In this document: in pieces, positions 35,137 through 45,921 of the stretch
Position numbering within the stretch: position 1 is the first letter of the stretch
Layout of the letters: the number at the start of each line of letters is the position of its first letter
Assembly: GCA_949128115.1 (NCBI GenBank)
Contig: OX421966.1
Span: forward strand, 34,799,042-34,863,041
Reading direction: 5' to 3'
Length of the DNA: 64,000 nucleotides
From: Anaspis maculata
Lineage: Eukaryota; Arthropoda; Insecta; Coleoptera; Scraptiidae
The notes under the pieces: model-generated
Told to the model about the DNA's origin: nothing
Databases searched by the model: none
The model's input: the letters and a program-made list of their open reading frames with translations, nothing else
Program-made: the position numbers and the translations under genes

Positions 35137-35741
35137 AGGGAGCTGGTGCCTCAAAACTTACGTCATAAGGTACAACATGATTTTAACCCTGTAGGTCTAA
35201 TGTGCGTTGATAAGGTTGTTAAAAATGACTTTGTCTTACATGTCAGACCGGGGGCTTTAGGCTGGTATGAGCCTGTCAATTTTCGAAAAAATTGCCAAAA
35301 ATTTACGTCATAAGGTTTATGAATGAAACTAACTGTTAAATCGATTTCCATGTTAAAATACAGGGTATTTTCGATGTACCATTGAAAAATTTTGTGGACA
35401 GATTCGAAACCTGCGTGAAAAATCATGTGAGAATCGTTTTTCATTCCTAAAATTATGCCAAAGGAGAAGTCTCCAGGAGGAGGCCCCCGAAAATTTTGTC
35501 TTATGACCCGATTTTTGATTAAGGGGATGTTCCCACACAAAAGCCTGTTGGTTTCATTCATGTACCTTATGACATGAATTTTTGACATTTTTTGAAAATT
35601 GACAAGCCTATACCAGCCTAAAGCCCCCGGTCTGACATGTAAGACAAAGAAATTTTTAACAACCTTATCAACGCACATTAGACCTACAGGGTTAAAATCA
35701 TGTACCTTATGACGTAAGTTTTGAGGCACCAGAGCTCCCTG
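35137..35741. mobile_element. Foldback element with ~200-bp arms
   Basis: The left arm from gggagctggtgcctcaaaac and the right arm ending agagctccct are near-perfect reverse complements. Long shared blocks include 'cataaggta', 'acgcacattagacctacagg' and 'gcctaaagcccccggtctga'. The centre (about 35,345-35,540) is unique and A/T-rich. The 219-codon - strand frame spanning it simply reads through both arms and has no known domain. Confidence 0.85.
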
Positions 35742-35777
35742 TCCATGACGTTTGTGAGAGAATTGCATTGGGGCACA

Positions 35778-35891
35778 TACAGTCCTTTTTTTTAAGTTCA
35801 TTGTGGTGCAAATTGCAAACACTTTCGCATTGACAGTGAATGCAAAGGTGTGTCATTTGCACCACAATGGACTTGAAAAAAATGAACTGTA
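35778..35891. mobile_element. 114-bp palindromic MITE with TA-type ends
   Basis: The ends TACAGTCC / GAACTGTA and the inner arms 'aagttcattgtggtgcaaat' / 'atttgcaccacaatggactt' pair nearly throughout. The TA-bounded CAGT/ACTG ends are typical of Tc1/mariner-derived MITEs. Confidence 0.7.
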
Positions 35892-35998
35892 ACAGGTGTA
35901 AGCATTGTTAGAATGATTAGAAATCACAATCTCGATCTCGTAAACGCCGAACAAAACAGTATGTGAACAAAACACGTAAAAATTACAGTATTTAGTGA

Positions 35999-36588
35999 TA
36001 TACTGTGGCGCTTTTCTTGAGAAAACAGGACGAAATTAAACTATTTTTTTATTATAGTCGTATAATGCAACGGTTCGCCCTAATTTAGGGCTTCTTCAGG
36101 CTAAAAATGAACATACAGATTAACAATTAATCCATGAGGTTAATTTCGCTGGTTTTTTCTAGTTGTTGGTTGTGGTTGATTGTTCCTGTCGACGTCTTGA
36201 AATCAGATTTGTATTGATTGTTTTCAATTGTTATATGTTGGAAGGGACATTGTGTAAGGAGAGAGAGTAAAAACTCGTATCTTATCTTGCTTTTTATAAT
36301 AAAAAACGACCACACGGCTAGTACACCTCGGTCAAATTATGTGCATTGGTTTTCTCGTCTCTTTCTCCATATTATGCCTTTGACTTTGCAATTTTGTATT
36401 TTGGTAAGCCCTTCCACATCTTGTTTGTGATTGTTATACTGTATGTTCATTTTTAGCCTGATGAAGCCCTAAATCAGAGCGAAACGTTGCATTATACGAC
36501 TATAATAAAAAAAATTCTTCAATTTCGTCCTATTTTCTCAAGAAAAGTGCCACAGTATACATAAAGGAGGACAAAGAAACCGATCAAA
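35999..36588. mobile_element. Foldback element with hammerhead-like cores in both arms and a 12-bp flanking repeat
   Basis: Arms of ~120 bp (TATACTGTGGCGCTTTTC at 35,999; reverse complement ending 36,559) enclose ~320 bp without a gene. A 12-bp direct repeat AGTATTTAGTGA lies directly before the left arm (35,987-35,998) and again at 36,589-36,600, 29 bp after the right arm. The right arm on + carries CTGATGA (36,459), a stem-II-like segment and GAAACG. The left arm on the - strand carries CTGAAGA, a perfect GCCCTAA/TTAGGGC stem and GAAC. Neither arm alone has the complete consensus. Confidence 0.7.
36459..36488 (+). ncRNA. Degenerate hammerhead-like core
   Basis: CTGATGA is followed by GCCCTAAATCAGAGC, which pairs poorly as stem II, then GAAACG. 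The mirrored arm (- strand, about 36,084-36,113) has the complementary defects: a perfect stem II, but CTGAAGA and GAAC. No convincing GUH cleavage triplet or stem I was identified next to it. This is most likely a decayed relative of Penelope-type hammerheads and is not claimed to be active. Confidence 0.4.
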
Positions 36589-36738
36589 AGTATTTAGTGA
36601 GGTTAGTCCGGTTGACGTTGACTCCGACATGGATGAAACTTGACAGATGACAATGACACTATTGACGTTTTGCCATAACCTCCGTCTACAAGTAAACACC
36701 TTATAACCACAACATTTTCATCTCACGCGTGACAGTAG

Positions 36739-36975
36739 CTGTGGGTTCCACCAAAATATTTAACCAGCTGATAACTAACTCGAGATTTCTTTTGATGGAT
36801 TCTGGCCAAATTATCAATGTAAATTCAGGTTTCACGCTAAGTAATCAAAGAAAGGGTGTTATGCTTGCGATTTAACGTATTTTCCATAATGAATCTACCA
36901 GAATTGGTCAGAAAAAATTCCGTTTGAACTCGGTTTAGCTTAAACCGCTCTTAAATTTTTTGGTGGAACCCGTGG
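36739..36975. mobile_element. PIF/Harbinger-like MITE, copy 2 (237 bp)
   Basis: The ends CTGTGGGTTCCACCAAAA / TTTTTTGGTGGAACCCGTGG match copy 1 at 31,678-31,822. The flanking 3-bp TAG (36,736-36,738 and 36,976-36,978) fits a 3-bp duplication. Its interior differs from copy 1, as in MITE families that share only their ends. Confidence 0.68.
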
Positions 36976-36978
36976 TAG

Positions 36979-39519
36979 CTGTGCTAAAGAAATATGAGTT
37001 GAGAAATCGTTGCGGACTGGCGGCACAGCTTGAACTAATCATGTCGATGACAGATCGTGTGTACCCAAACTCGTCTATAAAGTCGGGTAAGTTGAGTGTC
37101 ACGTGATCTACCCGTCACTCTCTCACCCAAAAATTTCCAAACGCACTTTTGATTCTGGGTAGCTGGAGTGCTCCTAGGGGTCTTCTGGGACAGTCAAGCC
37201 CGAGTCGGCGGCTTAGGGCTTGCCAGAGGCCCTATCACGATGAATTCTACGTTTGTGACGTCACGTCGCTTAGCAACCGTCTATCTGATAGGCTTCTGCC
37301 AGGCAACCTCACGTCACTAACGTAGAATTCTGCTCAACGTGATACGACTCCAGGACGAATTAGCTCCGCTAGCTAATTGGAACGTTGTCGGTTTAGCGCC
37401 ACTACGCTTGTAGAGTGACATCCTGACTTGAAAGTTGAGTCGGCATAGACGACTATCGCTTAGATGGCTTCGGAAACTGAACATGATTGTCGCCAGAGTA
37501 TATAAGTGTCTGTCGCAGGTCTGCCATATCTGAAAATGTACGATTTTCTGCATATTACCGATATTCCCTCGCTACAGCACAAAACCAGATGTTGTCTGAC
37601 TGAACAATTAAACATGCAGAGCAAGGCATGTTGTAGAACAGTAATTGCGGCGCAATCCGCCATAATTGAGAATAAACGACTAAACTTCCGCGGGGGCTAG
37701 AAGCGGAAGTGGGAACTGCATTTCAAAAACACCCTGTACGCTGTACGTACACGCGCGCAAGTTGCAAGCAAGTTTTACACGGGACCTGGAGGCAGTTAAC
37801 TCCAACCCTCTTCGACCTCCCTGTAAACCCAGTTTCTCCCCTCTGCATCAGCGCCACGGAGCAGGATCATCTCGTTGGAATAAAGCCTTCACTCTTCTCT
37901 CGCATCGCCGACACACACGCGTACAAGAAAAACTACATCGGATTAAGACGCGGTGCACAGCCCATCCACTTGCGGTCGGGACGAACTTCCTGAACAGTAA
38001 ACTTCGACGTTTGTCTTTCAGTTCGTCCCCAAATGAAAATGTTAGCTGTTGGCTGCCTGACTGCGGAACTCCAGTGGCACTGCAGTGGCAGTTTGAGGGG
38101 GCTGAATGTTCCGAAGCGACACTGCCCGAATGTTTCATTAAGGGGGGGAGGCCACCGCCACACTGCAAATGACGTTGCCGGCGCAGCCAGGTGGAAACAA
38201 CAAATATTTAATTGAATTATATTATGGGTACACCAGAATGGGGGCTGACGCCAGCCGACTTGGACGCCTCTGAATAAAACATCCAGTTAATTTGAAATAG
38301 ACCGGCTGGAAGGCGAATTCCGCAAATTATTTGCCTGATGGTCGTGCAAAATATTCGTTTAGTTTCTTTTACGTCCCAAGCTAGTACAATGCGTTTTGTA
38401 CTTACTAGGTATGTTAGTTGTCAGATCAAGTTGGTAACAGCGCGGTTCGCTTGGGTGTCACACGCCACTTTCATTTGTGAAAAAAGTAGATATTTGCGGT
38501 CGCTAGTTGAAAATGCAGAAATCTACGTTCAGTGCTTGTGTCAGAATAATCAGTCACGTCTATAGACTTGACTAGACCTAAACGCCGGCATTAAGCTTCT
38601 CTGCTTGAGAAGCTGCAAAACGATCTAATTTCAGCCAAGGATTATTACATCTCCACGGCGATAGCCCTATTTTATGTGATGTTTGCTTTTTGCTCATCTC
38701 ATCCGGAGTTTGCTCTTATCTCTCCCATCCCCGAGCAAAATTAATATCCAGCAGCGCCGCGCAACTTCTGGGTGTCGGAATATCTTCCGCAAGGCCTTAA
38801 TAAGTTAATGAGGCCATTTCGCATCTCTGTATTTTTCTTTATCTTTCAATTCTGCTTATTGCTTGTCGCCTTCCACTTGCCCGAATTAACAGAAAATTAC
38901 GAAAAGTTGTAGCGGCAGCTCAGGAGGAGGATCCAACTCATCCCTCTTTTTTCTTCGTCCCTTGTTCACCTAATCCTAATCGTCTTGAGCCAAGTCTTTT
39001 TTATAATGTGCGATCCCCGCCCTTAATTGGTCCATTTCCGACAGTGCATGTGGTTGTATTAGTCCCGGGGTTGAGCAGAGCTCTCTCCCCCTTTATGGAG
39101 CGTAAGTTATCTCTCCGCTGTGGTGCGACTAGATATACAGGGTGGAAGACAAGTTGCAAAGAAAACGCGACTTATTTGTATTACATCCACCTCGACATCC
39201 ACCCTTTCAGTGCAGCTTCTTCCCCTCACATTCATCATTCATCATTTTTCCACATAAAAACTCACTAAAAGATGCATGCATCTCAGGATAGATGTACGTG
39301 TAGTATGAAAACCTATCGGATTTACATTTATATAGGCAAAAAACAGATATTTGATGTGACATGCCGTATTAGTTTACGGAAGCCGATATAAAATTCTAGT
39401 CGCTCGCCCTAGATGCGACGCACCACCAGTTGGCAGGTTTTAAAAACACTTTTAAGGGTATTGCTGCAGTGAGCTTTGTTATGCTACAGAAAGAACTGAT
39501 GCGTGTGTTTTTGTTCCAG
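36979..39519. other. No recognised gene
   Basis: The stretch 37,740-38,180 is GC-rich and carries overlapping frames on both strands (up to 136 codons), none with a known domain. The region 38,680-38,900 is unique and lacks repeat features. It may be single-copy DNA, but no function can be read from it. Confidence 0.4.
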
Positions 39520-39573
39520 GACTGTTTGGATACACGCCGTCCTTCCTAAAGACAACAAAATGGATCGTTCTTG
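39520..39573 (+). CDS. Candidate 54-nt internal exon with possible start codon (unassigned)
   Basis: A strong acceptor (gtgtgtttttgttccag) and a strong donor (cttg followed by gtgagt) bound 54 nt. Near the 3' end is ATG in an excellent insect context (acaacaaaATGG), giving MDRS plus a codon split after TG. It could be a 5' exon of a gene whose other exons are elsewhere. If spliced to the JNK exon 1a acceptor (59,149) the short frame would stop at once as MDRS, making an upstream ORF. If spliced to JNK exon 2 it would stay in frame but skip the ATP loop. Neither join is supported by evidence here, and the pair of splice signals may be coincidental. Confidence 0.3.
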
Positions 39574-40494
39574 GTGAGTTGCTAAACATCTCGTGCGTGT
39601 GTTATGTACTAATACATGGTGTTGACTTACTCTAAGGGAGCGTTCCCGTCAACTTCTACATATCTGAGCACGCGTCCAGCTTGGCACAGTTTTTAAATTG
39701 AACGCGCTAGAAAGACCTTCCATTGGTTTGCATTGACATTACTGCTTGCCAGCTGATGCCGCTGTGTAAATTTGAAAACTGTAGTGGAAGCTTGACGGAA
39801 ACAACCCTTAACTACACGCACAGGAAGCTATATCCGCACAAAGTCTTTGTCCCCTGCATCTCGTGTGTTGTGGTCCCGCGGGATAATCTCCGCAATTATT
39901 CACGAGAAACCTCGACGCGCTTAATGGACAAAGTGATTTGGTGAACTATGGGCCGTTTGTGGTGGCAAAAAGCTGCCGGCGTTAACTGGAAACGTCGTTC
40001 AAACATAATTTTATTCAAAACTCCAGGAGGGCACCGTATTCCTCGCGTCCTTCGGCGAGTTGCACCGAGCATAATTCAAGCAGCTGTGAAAAGCGAGCGA
40101 CTTCCGAGTTGTACGGGATAACTGCGTTAACGTTTTGAATATTTATCGCAAAGGGGGGCATTTTAAGTAAACAAGGTCTTAGCAGAGGAGGTAGCAACGT
40201 CGTTACATCTCATTTCCATGCCATTTTGCTGAGAGGCTGAGTGGCTAACGGGAAGAATTTGATATCATGCTACTTGTCCTTTCAAGTTAGATTTTTTCGC
40301 TGTTGTACGCATAACACAATAACCACGCCGGTGTGATTTTTTTTAAACGATTTTGATTGAACACTTTGGCTTACTATCTTTTGGGAGACGATCGCATTTA
40401 AATTTACATTCCAATACACACATCTATTGTAAATTTCAGAAACTCGCGTCTCTGCACAACTTCCATCCAAATCTCAAGATGTCATGGTGTGTTT
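39574..40494. other. No recognised gene
   Basis: Short frames only. The stretch 40,370-40,460 is a diverged relative of 24,590-24,700. Confidence 0.45.
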
Positions 40495-40704
40495 ATATCC
40501 CATACACTTTCTATTTTCAGTAGAATGACTTTTTGGAGCAAAAATAAAGTGACAAGCTGGAGCGCTGGGAAAATACGGCCGATGGCCGCTGATAGTTTCG
40601 CTCCAAAACTTCGCAAGTGCCATCAGCCGTAGCCTCACAACTTGTCATACTTTATTTCTGCTCCAAAAAGTCATTCTACTGAAAATAGAAAGTGTATGGG
40701 ATAT
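40495..40704. mobile_element. Palindromic MITE family 'CCCATACACTTT', copy 3 (best preserved)
   Basis: The left arm begins ATATCCCATACACTTTCTAT and the right arm is its reverse complement, identical over the first ~46 bp. Inside are the shared motifs 'ctggagcgctggga' and 'ggccgctgatag'. It is 210 bp long with no coding. A transcript of this copy would form a long perfect hairpin. Confidence 0.88.
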
Positions 40705-40876
40705 ATGTGTGATTCACAATGTGTGTCTAGGAAATGAGCTAATAATAAATAGTGTAACGAATACTACCAACCTAAAAGCCCAACTGGAGCTCCACTAGAG
40801 CTCCACTTTACGCTGGACGCTGGTACTTTACGGGACGCTACTTGTCTCGTTCATAGCCCATAGAGGCCTCTGGACT

Positions 40877-41316
40877 AGGGCATCCAAGTCCCGGGACCAA
40901 GGAGCTGATCGGGACTTTCAGACCAAACTGAAAAATCCCGGGATCAGTCCCGAAATCTCGAAGATACCAAAATCTTGCCTTTTGATTTTTTTTAATGCCG
41001 AAACCTTCACAGTTGATCAGTTGAGTCAAAAGTGCCCTTATTATACATAAATAATTAGGTATGTTGCTAATTAATAAGAATCAAATTGAAATTGAAATTT
41101 ATTGAACATTGAAACGCACAATAAATATTAAGGAATACAGTATCATTATGTCTTGGGTTAAGTGATACAATTTATTTTGATTGACTGAAAAAAAATTCCA
41201 ACACTACCGCGCGGCGCTAATTTTGAATTTCGGGACCTGAGTGAAAATCCCGGGACCTCAAAATCTCATCAAGTCCCGGGACATCCCGCACCCGGGATCC
41301 CGGGACTCGATGCCCT
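40877..41316. mobile_element. Terminal-inverted-repeat element rich in CCCGGGA motifs, about 440 bp
   Basis: The ends AGGGCATCCAAGTCCCGGGA / TCCCGGGACTCGATGCCCT are inverted repeats flanked by ACT on both sides (40,874-40,876 and 41,317-41,319). Several further CCCGGGA motifs cluster inside both ends in both orientations. This subterminal clustering resembles the AAATAC clusters of the hAT element at 17.4 kb. No transposase. The superfamily is uncertain because the 3-bp flank could be chance. Confidence 0.6.
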
Positions 41317-41319
41317 ACT

Positions 41320-44300
41320 CCCTCGCCTGCTCCGGACTACAAAAAAGACCCAACAAAAAAATATATACGAGTACAAAATATTTTCCTCGTACATACATCT
41401 AAAATACGATAATTCGGAAGAGAAACCGACCCTTATAGTGAAACTGGGCCAGAAGCTGTGACCTGAAACTAGATATGTCGTACCCACTCATCCCGAACGA
41501 TTCGGATATTTGGAGCAGGAAATCTATTTAAACTGAGCTAGGGCTCTGCAAGAAAATGTGCCTGCCTAACTTAAATGTGTAAAATCGGTTAATTATTATT
41601 AAAGCCTTACTCAACTCGGTATCAGGGCAGGCGGCAGCTGTTCACGATGTACAAGAGGTTGTGGAGGACTGACGCCCTAATTAATTAAGTTGAGGTTTTT
41701 GCTTGAAATCGATTCGGTTTTGGATTATTAGAACGAGTTAGACCGCAACTTTGAGTTGGGGGCTGTGATTGGGGGAAAGACCTGCGCTGTGATATAATCA
41801 GCGAACGAATGAAATAAAAAAAATTAAGCTCTTGCTGGGGGCAAACTTTTCACTTGATAAGTAATTAGTAGGATAAAATAAAGTTTTGCTTGTAAGCCCC
41901 CTCATCCGAACATCCCTTCCTTGTTGTGATCAAGTCTGCTAGTTCTTTTTCAATTATCTCCTAATGCAATCTCAGGTGCATGCCTGTAGCCCGAAGCTTA
42001 ATTAGTTTCTGCTCAAATTAAATGATACCTAATTTAGAAATCCTGCCACACCCCACCTAACTGATATCGTTGTAGTTGTTTACTGTTACTGAGGCAACGT
42101 GTTACGAATGGACTGATAAAATGAATACATCGGCGTTTCTCCATTTTGGAAAATGGTAAAAAGAAATTCTATGAACCTATAAAAAGAATGTTTCGATGCT
42201 TTTTTGCAATGAAAATTAAAAATTTTGGCTATGGACGAGGTAAGTAGCTTATAAAGTGAAGCTGTCGTATTGGACTCCTAGGTTGATATAGTACGTTCAC
42301 TCCTATCGTGATTCTGGTCGGCTGTGACCAGAATCACAGCCGACCTGCTGTGAGATTTTGTTTCTAAGTTTCCAAATCTGAAATCATCTGAATCTGAATC
42401 ATCTGAAATTTGAAAACTCCCTAGAACTTGGCAGTTGGTTGCACTGTTGTTTGACAACTCAAGTTTGACAATACAGTCCTGCTCAAATTAATTATAGCTC
42501 CAATATCCATATAAAATAGAGTTACAGCTACATTTCTCCCCGTTCCTTTTCCAAGTCTTCTCAGATCTGGAGGTAAAACATCCGCCAGCAGAGATAACCC
42601 ACCCATAATTTCAATAACCTATTTTCGGGACTCAAGCCAGATGCACACTTGGTAGTTGAGACCTCAAGTCTACAATGAAATTGCAATGAATGTGTGTATT
42701 AGATCAGGATTTCAAAGTATTTTATGTGATGAAAAATTCAGTTCCAATGGATAGGGGGTCAGTCGAGGATAAACTTGAATGCAATCGTCTCCCGAAAACT
42801 AGTAGGTCGAAGTGTTCCCATAACACAATGAGCTCGCCGGTGCAATGCGAACACTCACCGAGTAAACGGCGGATAGCTCGTTTTACAAAAAAATTCTGTG
42901 AAAATGTACGAGACTTGACCGCAAAGTCGAGGCTATCATACTTTGATCTGACTTTGACTTCTGGAGTAGATCAAGTCATGTCCTACAAGGTGCGATTATT
43001 CATTGAGTTAAATCTAGATAGATAGGTTTCCACTACCCGTTTAAAATTATTAAAAGCTGAGTGCAGTTTAGTAGTTGAATTTCAGCAAAGATAGGAGATA
43101 TTTATTCTGTGTAAAACTGCTGTTGGTTACAAATTGTGTCTTCCCAATGCTTGATTGGTTGAACGATACCTGTAGGAAATAATCGGTGATCGAAGGGTTT
43201 AATCAAGGTGGAATCTACATGCGCTTGTTTCCAGAAAGTTAGGAGGTTCAAGTGTTCATATAACATACGCTCTTGAGGACAGCCCATCAGTTGTTCTTCG
43301 CAATGGGTACCCCTCACTGTTCACTCTTTAATATCTTCAATATCAAAAACTCCACGATAATATCAAACTATGGATCTGCGGGAAATTGAGTTTGTAGTTC
43401 CCCAGAGAAAACCTCCGAAAAAACTGTGGATCTGTAGAACTGGTTGCCTGGTCAGCGGCTATTTAACAATGGCTATTTGTTTCCTTGCAAACAAACAGGA
43501 GAAAAGTCGCACTAGAGGAAAATAAAATGAAAATCGTCATTCTAGGGGCGGTGACGCGCCGGAAACTATTGCTAAATAAGGGCGTCCCACGCAAAACCCT
43601 CGTAAAATGAAAGAGAGGAAGGAGCCAATTAAAAATTACGACGGTTCGCCTTTTTTAATTGCCGACACGCGGGAACGCCGCCGAGCCTATCACAATAATT
43701 ACAGGTGATCGTTATTCCCTGCCCTCACGCGCCCCTGACACCCCAGGGAGTACAGGGTGTCTCTTCACCAAGAATTCCGCTTTCTTGTAAAACTTTGTTG
43801 TATGAACGAGCCATCCGTTCGTGGTCTGAAGTGCACTTTAGAGTACCACACTATACCTGTTGTAGTAGTCAGAAGAAAAAGCTGATTTTGATCAGAAGTA
43901 CCAGCCCCTTTTAGGCGCATCAATCACCAAAAGATCATTAGTGTATTTCTGCATAGTCGAAATATTTTTGTCGTGCATCATGTAGCGTGGAAATTTTCGT
44001 TGTGTTCCTAACATTTCTGAGTTGATCATGGCCATGTTATTTGTAAATTTAAACTTACTAATGCTTGTCAGGTGAGCTGTATCGAAAAGTGGCTCTTGTT
44101 CTCTGTTTGGTTGAAACGCTTGAAGAACCGTCCGATAAAATGGTCCCCTTGGATAGCTTTTACTTTCCCGGTCCCCTTTCCATGAATGTGATCGTGCAAA
44201 AAATCAGAGACGTTGGTTCTTGATTTTTTTATGCCGCAGTTCGAAAATTTTGAAGATACGCGTTATCAGAGAAAACGTTACTGAAGAAAGGTACCAAGCT

Positions 44301-45585
44301 GCCAGGATTTTTGTGAATAGTGGGATAATCGCGACCAGCGCCTTTTCTTCAATAAATCCGTGAAAGCGCTCCGGCACAGCTTGCTAGTGTCTTTCAGAAT
44401 ACCTATATAGCCGTGTAAAACATTTGGATCACAACTGAAGTTCAAGTCCTGCAGCCCCCCGAGATTTTTTAGGGCCTACTGCTTTTTGATGGTCGTACAT
44501 ACAGACAGATGCCAGTTTGTCTTCCCGGGTAGGTACTCGAGCTGCTAATTTTTTGCAATTTTGCATTAAGGTTGAGACCTTCCTCCTGAAGGGATATTTT
44601 GACAAAGAACTTACTTGGAACGTTTCCGGATACTCACCGGGAAAGTATTGTGGTGCCATACAGATTTTTATCTAATGGCATGGTGGCGACGCCGACGGTA
44701 CGGTGAGCGGTTTTCTAGCGCGTCGGAACAAGCCTGTAGGCACATGCAACTCGATCTCTTATTTTTAAATTTCAAGACACCTTTCTTTCCTTCACAACAA
44801 CCTTTGATCGTCTCTCGTTCATAAATTCGAAACTAAGCAGGCGTAATATTTCTGCACCTTCTCATCTCTGGGTTGATAAATATTTTAACTCCCACATTCA
44901 CAAATTCAACATGAACCACCAGCAAATTGCCATCAATACTGTACATTGCCAACTTCGTCAGTCTCGGACAATCATACAGACAGCCATTTATTTCGATCAA
45001 GTCGTGCTGATAGCAGCATCATCCAGTAGCAGGAGAAGTCGGCGGTAAAGGCCCGATGTAATTCCTTCAATAATTAAGTCCGGCCAGTTCACGCACGAAC
45101 AGGTGGTTATTTTAATCGAAATCCAAGACCGCACTTCCCGATCCAGCTCCAACCTCACTGGTGGCAAGGGGTGGCATCATCAGGGCGGTGGAGGGAAGTC
45201 GAAATCGAAACTAATGCGATCGGCGGAGCAATTCAGGGCGACAAAAGCAATTTGTCAAGATAGAAAAGCGATTTTTCAGGTTGTGTCCTCCTCCCGTGTT
45301 ACAGAGTCCGCACTCCGGCCGCCCCCTTCTTCAATGCAGCAAGGTAATTTTTGTTTTACTTGGACGCCGGCCAGTGTTTATCTAGACATCGAGGAATTCA
45401 CCTTAGTTCACATTATAATAACCGAATAAAAATAGCGGACCGTGAATTACATAAATGACCCGTCGCATTGCTGTCGTCCCCAATTACGGGATGCGCTCGA
45501 TATAGCGGGTGATTGCACCTGAAGGGGTGAATTTATAGGTACCTATTACTATCGCGTCGCACGTTGTAATATCCTGTCAACAGTA
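41320..45585. other. No recognised gene
   Basis: Near 42,305-42,345 is a hairpin GTGATTCTGGTC/GACCAGAATCAC. Two diverged ~90-bp blocks at 42,790 and 43,235 (ggt.gaagtgttc..ataaca) suggest an old duplication. The 111-codon frame at 42,690-43,025 has no recognisable motif. Confidence 0.4.
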
Positions 45586-45593
45586 GGTAGGAG

Positions 45594-45913
45594 CAGGGGT
45601 GGATTTGGCAATAGGCAAAGTAGGCACGTGCCTAGGGCGGCAGATCCAAGGGGGCGGCATCGACATCGTCTTCTTGGAAAACAATGCGTGGTTTTATTTT
45701 TATTCCACGAAAATCGCGTTCGCATAATTTTTTTCTGTTCAATTTTTGTTAATTTGTGTCAGCTATTGATGGAAAACCACTTATTATCATTAACAGCAGT
45801 TAGTGCTCTAAAAATATAAATACAAACTAATTTTCTGAAACACACCTCTCTAAGGGGAAGGGGCGGCCAATTCAGTCATGCCTAGGGCGCCACGAAAGCC
45901 AAGTCCGCCCCTG
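45594..45913. mobile_element. Non-autonomous hAT element, 320 bp
   Basis: A perfect 8-bp target duplication GGTAGGAG (45,586-45,593 and 45,914-45,921) flanks the ends CAGGGGTGGATTTGGC / GCCAAGTCCGCCCCTG (14 of 16 matching). The subterminal 'tgcctagggcggc' recurs near the other end as 'tgcctagggcgcc'. There is no coding capacity. The end sequence differs from the 17.4-kb hAT, so this is a separate family. Confidence 0.88.
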
Positions 45914-45921
45914 GGTAGGAG

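Noticed and set aside
35163..35822. 219-codon minus-strand frame
   Set aside because: It reads through both arms and the loop of the foldback at 35,137-35,741. The protein has no recognisable motif, and the arms explain the lack of stops.
39520..39573. Reading the 54-nt candidate exon as the peptide LFGYTPSFLKTTKWIVL
   Set aside because: A second frame is open there, but the peptide matches no family I recognise. The frame with a well-placed ATG is at least as plausible.
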